NCBI GenBank assembly: GCA_963925895.1
Contig: CAWUVH010000010.1
Coordinates: 1-64,000, forward strand
Length of the DNA stretch: 64,000 nt
Reading direction: 5' to 3'
Source: Eutrophovita sp913057845
GTDB taxonomy: Bacteria; Pseudomonadota; Gammaproteobacteria; Burkholderiales; Eutrophovitaceae
Positions 1 through 7,354 of the stretch are shown here, piece by piece. Made by a program: the position numbers and the translations under genes. The notes under the pieces were generated by a model. The model ran no database searches. It saw only the letters and a list, made by a program, of their open reading frames with translations, and had not been told where the DNA came from. The first letter of the stretch is position 1, and each line of letters begins with the position of its first letter.

Positions 1-583
<583 letters not shown>

Positions 584-695
584 ATAGCCTTGTGTATCAA
601 GGAAATAGGTCGCTTGTGCAATAGATAAATAATCAGAGAGCAATCTGAAAACTCATACTTCTTTCATGTGTTGAAGGCAAAGAATTTTAAAGCTT

Positions 696-812
696 TGCCT
701 GGTAGCAATAGCGAGGCGGTACCACTCCTTCCCATTCCGAACAGGACAGTGAAACGCCTCAGCGCCGATGATAGTGTGGGGTATACCATGCGAAAGTAGG
801 ACACTGCCAGGC
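696..812 (+). rRNA. rrf: 5S ribosomal RNA
   Basis: About 117 nt, beginning TGCCTGG and ending CCAGGCT so that the two ends pair as helix I. The internal CCATTCCGAACAGGACAGTGAAACG-type core and the GATGATAGTGTGG segment are those of proteobacterial 5S rRNA. It lies 112 nt after the 23S end, the usual order. No tRNA gene is visible in the 23S-5S spacer. Confidence 0.96.
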
Positions 813-820
813 TCCCAATT

Positions 821-854
821 AACCCCTCGTTGTTTATTCAGCGAGGGGTTTTTT
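821..854 (+). terminator. Rho-independent terminator of the rRNA operon
   Basis: A perfect 9-bp GC-rich stem (AACCCCTCG at 821-829 with CGAGGGGTT at 842-850) has a 12-nt loop. It is followed by T residues, just after the 5S end. Confidence 0.9.
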
Positions 855-947
855 ACGTACGCTCACTTTTATGGTCGTCTTTTTCCTATTTGTGTTTCAT
901 ATTCCTTAATGTAATATTCCTTTTGATTCCTTTTCGGTGCGCTATTT

Positions 948-1484
948 ATGAAATCTATTGAAACAGCAGTGTTGGGTGGCGGTTGTTTCTGGTGTTTGGA
1001 TGCGGTGTTTGTGCGTCTCCGAGGTCTTCATGCAGTGATCCCAGGATATATGGGCGGTGCTTCGGACCAGCCTACGTACGAGGCTGTTTGTTCCGGACTT
1101 ACTGGACACGTCGAGGTGGTGAAGGTGACATTTACACCACAATTAATTAGTTTTACCGATTTATTGCGAATATTTTTTACGATACATGACCCAACAACGT
1201 ATGACCGACAGGGAGCTGATGCTGGGTCTCAATATCGTTCGGTCATCTTTGGTACATCAGACGATCAGGTCCGTTCGGCTAATGAGTTGATTGTAGAACT
1301 GGACTTAGATGGTCTTTGGGACGCGCCTATCGTTACCGAAGTGCGTCCAGCTAAGACATTCTATTCAGCTGAAAAGTATCATCACCAGTATTATGAAAGC
1401 AATCGGTCACAACCTTATTGTCAGTATGTGATTGATCCGAAAGTGACGGAATTACGAAATTCTTGGGCTAAGTTTTTAAAGTAA
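948..1484 (+). CDS. msrA: Peptide-methionine (S)-S-oxide reductase
   Basis: This cytoplasmic repair enzyme reduces methionine-S-sulfoxide in proteins and free methionine, with thioredoxin as usual donor. The 178-residue chain is full length for MsrA. The catalytic GCFW motif is at residues 12-15 (nucleophile Cys13). The family blocks TGHVEVV near 52 and HDPT..DRQGADAGSQYRS near 80-98 are present. Cys158 in a PYC context could be the resolving cysteine. The ATG start puts the active cysteine at the expected short distance from the N-terminus, though no clear Shine-Dalgarno is seen. It stands alone between the rRNA terminator and a convergent gene. Confidence 0.96.
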   Translation: MKSIETAVLGGGCFWCLDAVFVRLRGLHAVIPGYMGGASDQPTYEAVCSGLTGHVEVVKVTFTPQLISFTDLLRIFFTIHDPTTYDRQGADAGSQYRSVIFGTSDDQVRSANELIVELDLDGLWDAPIVTEVRPAKTFYSAEKYHHQYYESNRSQPYCQYVIDPKVTELRNSWAKFLK

Positions 1485-1489
1485 AACTC

Positions 1490-3142
1490 TTAAAAGTCAA
1501 ATTCGGTGAGTATATGACCCGGCCCTTCTGGTATGGGTTGCTTTTTTTCGGGATCAATTACTTGTGTTCCGTTGACCCAAACGCCATGGATGCCCCTAGG
1601 GCTCCTCATCAAACGGGATCCATCCCCTGGTAGGTCATTCAGGCGAAATAGCTTCGAAATACCGACTGTTTTTGGATCAAACAACACTAGATCTGCAAAA
1701 TATCCTTCCTTGATCGTTCCTCTTTTTTTAATTCGGTACTTCGCGGCAGGATCTGAAGTTAACTTTTGAATTGCGTGCGTCAGTGTAAATGTGGCTGTGT
1801 CTATCGCCCAATGTCGTAAAAAGAATAAACCAAACCCTGCATCACACAGAAACTCCACGTGCGCCCCCGCATCCGATAGCGCAATAATTGCATTTTGGTG
1901 GGTTAGAAGCTTTGCCACGCCTACATCGTTATTTTGGTACATCTTCCCAACAAATGGTGTGTCTAAATCTTGATCGAAGAGCCAATCTAGGGGGCTTTGA
2001 TTAGCGGCTTTTGCGATCTCGGTAATAGGTACCTCGTCGAGTTCTATTTTGTCCCATGCCCCATTGAATATGACGCCAATTTGATTATTAGTCAGGTTTT
2101 CAGCAAACTCATCCCTAAAGGATTGGCTCTGGTATATGGACCTCAATTGGTCTGGTGCGGCCACTTTGATCGCATCAAAGGCGCCGTGCGCATAAAATAT
2201 ATATGGGTTGCGCAGAGTGAAATCGAAAGATAACGGATGCGGGTTCGCATGGATGTATACTTCGTGTCCTCGATCTAGGGCTGCCCCGCATCTCTCGTAA
2301 TAATCGCTCGAGGCAGTTGGTGCCGAGTCGTTATACATGGCTAGGACTGAAACAAGGAATGTGGGGCACTCAAATGTTTTGCTTATATTTTCTAAGTATT
2401 CAGGAGTAGCTCGTCCTCCACCCGCTGTAACAAAAACACCTTTTCTCTGTTTTATCGGCTCGAGTAGTGCATATAGCTCAGCATCTTCCGCGATAGTTGA
2501 TGGCATGGGTCTTCCGCCAAAACCTGAGTGATTGGGTGAAAACGACGATGCGAAACCGATTGCGCCGCAGGCTAGCGCCTCGTCGACGATATCACGCATG
2601 GCCTCTAGCTCTTTTTGGGTCGGCTTAATTCTAGTGGAACTCTCTTCCCCCATTACTGCAGTCCTGATAGCTGAGTGTCCGATCAGGACTGCAACGTTGG
2701 CATGAGGTCGTTGTTTATCGATGAATTTTAGATATTCAGGGAAGGAATCAAATTTCCATTCAGTTCCTTCAAGAAGCGTTTTTAGATTCATGCCCTCGAC
2801 CACAGATAAATTTTTGAGCATGATTTCCTGATGCTCTGGTGGGCATGGTGCAATCCCAAATCCACAATTCCCCATTACTGCGGTTGTAACCCCCATCGAT
2901 GGTGACGGTGACAGAGTGGGATCCCATGTGATCTGTGCGTCATAGTGGGTGTGAACGTCTATGATCCCTGGCATTAATGCTAGCCCTTGGGCTTTAATGA
3001 CGTTGCTGCATTCAGTGTTTAGGTCTCCAATCTCAATAATTTTGTCCCCTAAGATGCCAACATCAGCGCAAAACGAGTTTCGCCCCTCTCCATCGTAAAT
3101 GGTCGCACCTTGGATGATCGTGTCAAATTTATTGGCAGACAT
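1490..3142 (-). CDS. N-acyl-D-amino-acid deacylase-like amidohydrolase (amidohydrolase 3 superfamily)
   Basis: A probable zinc amidohydrolase of the D-aminoacylase/dihydropyrimidinase-like type, 550 residues. The metal-binding DVHTHYD motif is at residues 62-68 (His64, His66). The GNCGFGIAPC block near 91-100 supplies the bridging cysteine typical of D-aminoacylases, and a late LSDAGAHVEF block carries the catalytic Asp. A small beta-sandwich made of both termini (INDGxxYDGEG-like start, GxxxDLVLFDP near the end) is standard. It is the last gene of a leftward set with the two AtuA-type genes, 23 nt downstream. The substrate is unknown. D-amino-acid N-acyl compounds are only the family precedent, and many family members act on other amides or lactams. 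Confidence 0.85.
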   Translation of the reverse strand: MSANKFDTIIQGATIYDGEGRNSFCADVGILGDKIIEIGDLNTECSNVIKAQGLALMPGIIDVHTHYDAQITWDPTLSPSPSMGVTTAVMGNCGFGIAPCPPEHQEIMLKNLSVVEGMNLKTLLEGTEWKFDSFPEYLKFIDKQRPHANVAVLIGHSAIRTAVMGEESSTRIKPTQKELEAMRDIVDEALACGAIGFASSFSPNHSGFGGRPMPSTIAEDAELYALLEPIKQRKGVFVTAGGGRATPEYLENISKTFECPTFLVSVLAMYNDSAPTASSDYYERCGAALDRGHEVYIHANPHPLSFDFTLRNPYIFYAHGAFDAIKVAAPDQLRSIYQSQSFRDEFAENLTNNQIGVIFNGAWDKIELDEVPITEIAKAANQSPLDWLFDQDLDTPFVGKMYQNNDVGVAKLLTHQNAIIALSDAGAHVEFLCDAGFGLFFLRHWAIDTATFTLTHAIQKLTSDPAAKYRIKKRGTIKEGYFADLVLFDPKTVGISKLFRLNDLPGDGSRLMRSPRGIHGVWVNGTQVIDPEKKQPIPEGPGHILTEFDF

Positions 3143-3165
3143 GTTGTTGTTCCTCTTTGTTGAGT

Positions 3166-3504
3166 TCAGCGAAGAAATTGTTCTAAATGCTTCTCTACGT
3201 CTATTTCAAACGATAAGATTCTCGAACTCAGAGACTTGCCGTAATTATCGAGGCAAAGGGAGCGGGAAACACCGCCACCTAGAGCGCCTTCGCATACGAA
3301 ATTTAGCATGTGTAATCCATCGATTTTGTATCTGGTCACGGTCCCGTTAACAACCCCTGAGTAGAAAGCTTTAAATTTTTCCGCGGAGAGTTGTGTTTTG
3401 ATGGTTTCGTATACTTCTGGACAATAGGCAATTACAGAGATATTTGAAGTGTTTCCTTTATCGCCAGATCTACAATGCGCTAAGCGTGCTAATTTGATGA
3501 GCAT
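3166..3504 (-). CDS. AtuA-type small subunit (ferredoxin-fold C-terminal domain as a separate protein)
   Basis: The 112-residue protein matches the C-terminal domain that in AtuA (acyclic terpene utilisation) proteins is fused to the large DUF1446 domain. The diagnostic AHCRSGDKGNTSNISVIA block lies at residues 9-26. Here it is a free-standing gene 9 nt after the large domain, so the two products probably form one enzyme. Its reaction is not established. In Pseudomonas, atuA belongs to a citronellol/geranyl-CoA degradation cluster, but nothing else of that cluster is present here. Confidence 0.8.
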   Translation of the reverse strand: MLIKLARLAHCRSGDKGNTSNISVIAYCPEVYETIKTQLSAEKFKAFYSGVVNGTVTRYKIDGLHMLNFVCEGALGGGVSRSLCLDNYGKSLSSRILSFEIDVEKHLEQFLR

Positions 3505-3513
3505 GATATTTTT

Positions 3514-4863
3514 TCAACTTTCATAAAAGTTGATCGTCGGATTAATTTTAGTCCTATCAACAAGTGATGACCAAACCCCAATGATTTCTCTTGTGCGATC
3601 TTGGTGCGGAACCCGCTTCCCTGTCATTCCCACGCCGGATACAGCCATGCCATCGACTTCTCGACCGATCTTCATGGCCTCCTCTCGACTTAATGTTCTT
3701 GCGGCAACACGTACTGCAACTTCGTAGGGCTCATGATCACTTTTAGGTGTCATGTCTCCGTGAATAGCGTTGAGCCCAAGGTAATCTATTCGTAGCTCTT
3801 CAGCTTTAAGGTTCACAATTTTGAACCGTTCTCGTAATATGGTTTCGGCGAGCTTTGCTCGTTTTAATGCACCTTCTCCAGCGTAAAAAAACATATCCTC
3901 TCCAATAAAGCCCTCTTCACACCCGATAGATACTTTTAGTGTGGGAGTCCGTGGTTTTCCTGTTATGTCCCATACCAATACCCGATTTTCGGATACTTCT
4001 TCAAGCTGGGTGGTCGAGAAATCGACGACAACGTCGGGGGTGATGTAATTAGCTGGATCATGCACTTCGTATAGCAGTTGCTCTTTAATGGTCATGGCAT
4101 TTACGAAGCCTCCTGTACCTTGGATTTTGGTAATGATCGCACTACCATTTTCATCCACCTCAGCAATTGGAAACGCCAAGTCCCAAGGATTCGGTACATC
4201 TTTAAACCCAGGGTCTGCGAAGTATCCGCCCGTAACCTGCGCACCACATTCCATGAGATGCCCAATCCCGTTAGCTAGTCCTAGGTGAGCGTAGTCATCC
4301 ATTCCCCAGCCAAATTCATACATCATCGGTGCAGCAAAAATTGAGGGATCTGCTACTCGGCCGGTTACAACAATGTGTGCACCTTCGTTTAGGGCTTGCA
4401 CAATCGGTTCTGCCCCAAGGTATGCCTCTGCAGATACGATTTTCCCTTTAAGTGAATGTGTTGGCTCCCCAGTCTCTAAAATCGTGTCGGTCATATCAAG
4501 CACCCGGTCGGTGATCAAACTTCCGTTAACCGCAGCGACCTTAATACCTCGAAATCCGAGAGTTTTCAGCCAATAAACGATGCGCTCCGCAGCACCATTG
4601 GGATTGATCCATCCTTGGTTGGAAATGATTTTTGTGCCTTGTTTTAGACAGCCGGGGAGAACAGCTTGCATTCGATCATCTAACCAGGTGTCATAACCGG
4701 GAAAAGTTGGATCTCGCCGCTTCCTAACTTGTGCTGCGGAAACGGTTGCCTCAGCCATTGTCTCAAAACATAGATAGTCTAAGCGCCCTTTGTCTGCATT
4801 GTTTTTGGCTGGCGAAATTCTGTCTCCCCACCAAGCTGAACCTGATCCGATGCGTATACCCAT
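3514..4863 (-). CDS. AtuA family protein, large (DUF1446) domain
   Basis: 449 residues spanning one complete DUF1446/AtuA domain. It has a glycine-rich GIRIGSGSAWWGDR start, an ALNEGAHIVVTGRVADPS block and an ECGAQVTGGYFADP block, all characteristic of the family. There is no signal peptide or membrane segment, so it is cytoplasmic. It is first in a leftward operon with the small AtuA-type subunit and the amidohydrolase. The association suggests hydroxy-acyl or acyl-amide catabolism, but this is inference: DUF1446 proteins have no firmly assigned chemistry beyond the genetic role of atuA. Confidence 0.82.
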   Translation of the reverse strand: MGIRIGSGSAWWGDRISPAKNNADKGRLDYLCFETMAEATVSAAQVRKRRDPTFPGYDTWLDDRMQAVLPGCLKQGTKIISNQGWINPNGAAERIVYWLKTLGFRGIKVAAVNGSLITDRVLDMTDTILETGEPTHSLKGKIVSAEAYLGAEPIVQALNEGAHIVVTGRVADPSIFAAPMMYEFGWGMDDYAHLGLANGIGHLMECGAQVTGGYFADPGFKDVPNPWDLAFPIAEVDENGSAIITKIQGTGGFVNAMTIKEQLLYEVHDPANYITPDVVVDFSTTQLEEVSENRVLVWDITGKPRTPTLKVSIGCEEGFIGEDMFFYAGEGALKRAKLAETILRERFKIVNLKAEELRIDYLGLNAIHGDMTPKSDHEPYEVAVRVAARTLSREEAMKIGREVDGMAVSGVGMTGKRVPHQDRTREIIGVWSSLVDRTKINPTINFYES

Positions 4864-5196
4864 AACTTCCTCAACATTTTTAAAGTCGCAATATTAAGTG
4901 CGTGACTCATAATCTCATAATCATCGATGTGATGGAGCTAATTTGTAAGTCTCACGATTGACAATGTACCCTGAATAAATTCTTTTTTACTTTGACGAGG
5001 GCGAATTAGATTTCCTGGAATGCATTCGTGAATTGCTATTTTTAGAGGGGGGGATTGTTGTTTTTAGGCATAAAAAGTATTGACAACGAACGGAACGCTG
5101 GGCATTCTCTGAATCGCATGCCGGAGACAGTACTGGCGTTCGAGTTTTGACACTGATATCCCCTAAATTTATAGGTTAAATACAGGAGACTTAAAG
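4864..5196. other. Divergent intergenic region between the atuA-type operon and the SWIB gene
   Basis: 333 bp without a credible gene. Two TTGACA hexamers occur on the + strand at 4958-4963 and 5080-5085. The second has CATTCT at 17-nt spacing (5103-5108), a weak -10. A run of eight G lies near 5047-5053 with flanking G. Promoters for both divergent operons should be here, but I cannot fix them. Confidence 0.4.
5080..5108 (+). promoter_or_regulatory. Possible sigma70 promoter for the SWIB gene
   Basis: TTGACA at 5080-5085 is a perfect -35. The best -10 at 17-nt spacing, CATTCT (5103-5108), matches TATAAT at only three positions. The leader would be about 80 nt long and contains an AGGAG ribosome site (5183-5187) before the ATG at 5197. 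Confidence 0.3.
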
Positions 5197-5556
5197 ATGG
5201 CAGCTGCTAAAAAGACACCGGCAAAAAAACCCGTAGCAAAAAAAGCCCCGGCTAAAAAGCCCGTAGCAAAAAAAGCGCCCGCTAAGAAAAAGGCGGCCGT
5301 TAAAAGAAAACCTAATGCAGCTTTCATGAAGCCGATGACGCCAAGTGCCGAGCTCGCTGCTGTGGTCGGTGCGAAGCCAATCCCACGCACTGAGGTCACG
5401 AAGAAGATATGGGTTTACATTAAGAAGCACGATCTCCAGGACGCAAAAAACAGGAGAAATATAAATGCAGACGATAAATTAAAACCAATATTTGGTGGCA
5501 AAAAACAAGTGTCAATGTTTGAAATGACTAAGCTTGTAAATAATCATTTATCTTAA
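5197..5556 (+). CDS. SWIB/MDM2-domain protein with histone H1-like Lys/Ala/Pro tail
   Basis: 119 residues in two parts. Residues 1-40 are a basic tail of AAKK/PVAKK/APAKK units like the C-terminal tail of histone H1 and bacterial H1-like proteins. Residues about 45-119 form a SWIB domain, with a MKPMTPSAELAAVVGAKPI block, KKIWVYIKKHDLQD, then NADDKLKPIFGGKKQVSMFEM and a final helix. Such proteins are presumed nucleoid or DNA-associated, the tail binding DNA non-specifically. The tail DNA contains an imperfect 30-bp tandem repeat. The gene is monocistronic: a good AGGAG precedes the ATG and a terminator follows. Its precise role is unknown. Confidence 0.88.
   Translation: MAAAKKTPAKKPVAKKAPAKKPVAKKAPAKKKAAVKRKPNAAFMKPMTPSAELAAVVGAKPIPRTEVTKKIWVYIKKHDLQDAKNRRNINADDKLKPIFGGKKQVSMFEMTKLVNNHLS
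5218..5290 (+). repeat. Imperfect 30-bp in-frame tandem repeat encoding the basic tail
   Basis: Two near-identical units, each encoding KKPVAKKAPA, lie back to back (core CCCGTAGCAAAAAAAGC occurs twice). The copies differ by synonymous changes. Such repeats are prone to slippage and length variation. Confidence 0.7.
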
Positions 5557-5570
5557 GCGACCCTACCTAG

Positions 5571-5604
5571 GGGCGATCCGATTTCTTTCGGTTCGCCCTT
5601 TTTA
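5571..5604 (+). terminator. Rho-independent terminator after the SWIB gene
   Basis: GGGCGATCCGA (5571-5581) pairs imperfectly with TCGGTTCGCCC (5588-5598), followed by a T-rich run. It starts 14 nt past the stop codon. Confidence 0.75.
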
Positions 5605-5635
5605 TTTGCCATCACCAGCCTGAGGTTTTTATTGC

Positions 5636-6877
5636 ATGACTTTAATTCGCCCATTTAAAGGTCTACGTCCGGCAACAGGTAAGGCAGTAGAGGTGGCTGC
5701 ACCACCCTATGATGTGATGTCTTACAAAGAAGCACTTGTTTTAGCGAAGGACAAGCCTAATAGTTTCTTGCATATCTCGAGGCCGGAGATTGACTTGCCT
5801 GAAGGTACAGATCCTTATTCGCCTCAAGTGTACAAGAAGGCGAAAGTTAATTTAAAGGCGCTTGTAGATAAGGGCATATTGGTGCGGGACGACGAAGCTT
5901 GTTTTTTTGTATACCGATTAACTGGGCATGGTGTCAGTCAGTCGGGTCTTGTAGTTAGTGCGTCAGTCGATGCCTATGACCAAAATTACATCCGCAAGCA
6001 TGAATTCACTCGACCAGATAAAGAAGATGATCGAGTCCGTCAGATTGACGAGCTCTCGGTTCAAACTGGCCCCGTTTTGCTCGCATATCCTTCGTCAAAA
6101 GACATCGACGCCATAATTGCGTCAGAGTCTACTGGGGATTCTGATTCTGACGTTTTGGATGTGGATGGAGTTCGACATGAGCTGTGGATGATTTCGTCGG
6201 CCGAGAAAATAGCCCAACTTGTCGCGTTGTTTGATGACTTACCCGCTCTTTATATTGCTGATGGTCATCATAGGTCAGCTGCAGCATCGCGAGTTCAAAA
6301 ACTTAAAATGAGCCGAGGGGCGCAAGTTGTTGCAGGACCTAAAAGTTATGATTATTTCCTCGCGGTAGCTTTTCCGCAGGATCAGATGCAAATTCTTGCC
6401 TACAATCGTGTGGTGGCGGACCTTAATAGTTTGAGTCCAAATGATTTTTTAGAGGATTTGAGGAAGGATTTTGTCGTTCAGCCTTCGGATGATCCAGTTG
6501 TTCCAAAGGAAAAGGGAGTGATGGGGTTGTATCTAGATGGCCATTGGCATACGTTGACGCTAAGCGCCACGCTGAGGTCTGATGACCCTATTGAAACACT
6601 CGATGTCAGTGTGCTATCTAACCGAGTTTTAGGACCTGTTCTTGGCATACATGACCTGAGAAAAGATAAGAGAATAGGTTTCGTAGGTGGTATTCGAGGG
6701 ACTCGAGAACTGATGAAGCGAGTAGACTCTAAAGAAATGGCCTGTGCCTTTTCTCTTTTCCCTACCAAGATCGAGGAATTGATGGCTATTGCGGATCAAG
6801 GTCAGGTAATGCCACCTAAGTCTACTTGGTTTGAGCCAAAATTAGCTGACGGATTGGTGTCTCACGTCTTAGATTAA
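5636..6877 (+). CDS. DUF1015 family protein
   Basis: A full-length (413-residue) member of the DUF1015 family. Diagnostic stretches are the N-terminal IRPFKGLRP and AAPPYDV blocks, a HEFTRPDKEDDR block near 122-133, and ADGHHRSAA at 208-216. The conserved Asp/His/Arg residues suggest a nucleotide- or phosphate-handling active site. Related archaeal ParB-fold proteins include ADP-dependent serine kinases, but transferring that activity here would be speculative. It is cytoplasmic and follows the SWIB terminator with its own ATG. It is convergent with arsC. Confidence 0.85.
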   Translation: MTLIRPFKGLRPATGKAVEVAAPPYDVMSYKEALVLAKDKPNSFLHISRPEIDLPEGTDPYSPQVYKKAKVNLKALVDKGILVRDDEACFFVYRLTGHGVSQSGLVVSASVDAYDQNYIRKHEFTRPDKEDDRVRQIDELSVQTGPVLLAYPSSKDIDAIIASESTGDSDSDVLDVDGVRHELWMISSAEKIAQLVALFDDLPALYIADGHHRSAAASRVQKLKMSRGAQVVAGPKSYDYFLAVAFPQDQMQILAYNRVVADLNSLSPNDFLEDLRKDFVVQPSDDPVVPKEKGVMGLYLDGHWHTLTLSATLRSDDPIETLDVSVLSNRVLGPVLGIHDLRKDKRIGFVGGIRGTRELMKRVDSKEMACAFSLFPTKIEELMAIADQGQVMPPKSTWFEPKLADGLVSHVLD

Positions 6878-6982
6878 AGTTTAGGGCATTTCTTTAATTT
6901 ATTAACTTACTCAGTAATGCGCTTTCTACCAACACCGAAATGCTGAGTTCTTACCAAGTGTAATGTTCCGAGCTGGCGCATT

Positions 6983-7342
6983 CTAAGCACCCAAAACAAG
7001 AAGTGCGTTTTCTGGTGGCCGACCGATTGCTGCTTTGTTCCCGCATACGATGATGGGACGTTCGATTAAGATTGGGTGCTTGGTCATGGCTTGAATTGAG
7101 GTGGCGTCACTCAGGCTTTCTCCAGAGTAATATTCTTTAAATATAGACTCCCCTTTGCGGATCAACTGCTCTGGTTTGATTCCGAGTTTTGAGCATATCG
7201 AAGAGATCTGATCGGCATTGAGTGGATTTTTTAAGTACTCAATAACTAAGGGTTGAACCCCATTGTCTCGTAGAATAGCCAGAGCATTTCGGCTTTTGCT
7301 GCACCTCGGGTTGTGGTAGATCTTCACTTCTGCGGTAACCAT
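6983..7342 (-). CDS. arsC: Arsenate reductase, glutaredoxin-dependent (ArsC)
   Basis: Reduces arsenate to arsenite using glutathione/glutaredoxin. At 119 residues it has the catalytic HNPRCSKSR loop with Cys14. The three arginines that bind oxyanion in the family are recognisable as Arg62 (LIRKGE), Arg95 (ERPI) and Arg108 (GRPPE), close to positions 60, 94 and 107 of the plasmid enzyme. It follows pepN by 12 nt and is probably co-transcribed. No arsR or arsB is nearby. Chromosomal single arsC genes of this type are often annotated on fold alone, so a related thiol-redox role is also possible. Confidence 0.9.
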   Translation of the reverse strand: MVTAEVKIYHNPRCSKSRNALAILRDNGVQPLVIEYLKNPLNADQISSICSKLGIKPEQLIRKGESIFKEYYSGESLSDATSIQAMTKHPILIERPIIVCGNKAAIGRPPENALLVLGA

Positions 7343-7354
7343 AATTTTTGTTCC

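Noticed and set aside
4958..4986. TTGACA as promoter for the SWIB gene
   Set aside because: No -10 like hexamer at 16-18 nt. Position over 200 nt upstream of the start.
5218..5290. Possible CRISPR-like repeat
   Set aside because: The units are directly adjacent without spacers and encode the basic SWIB tail.
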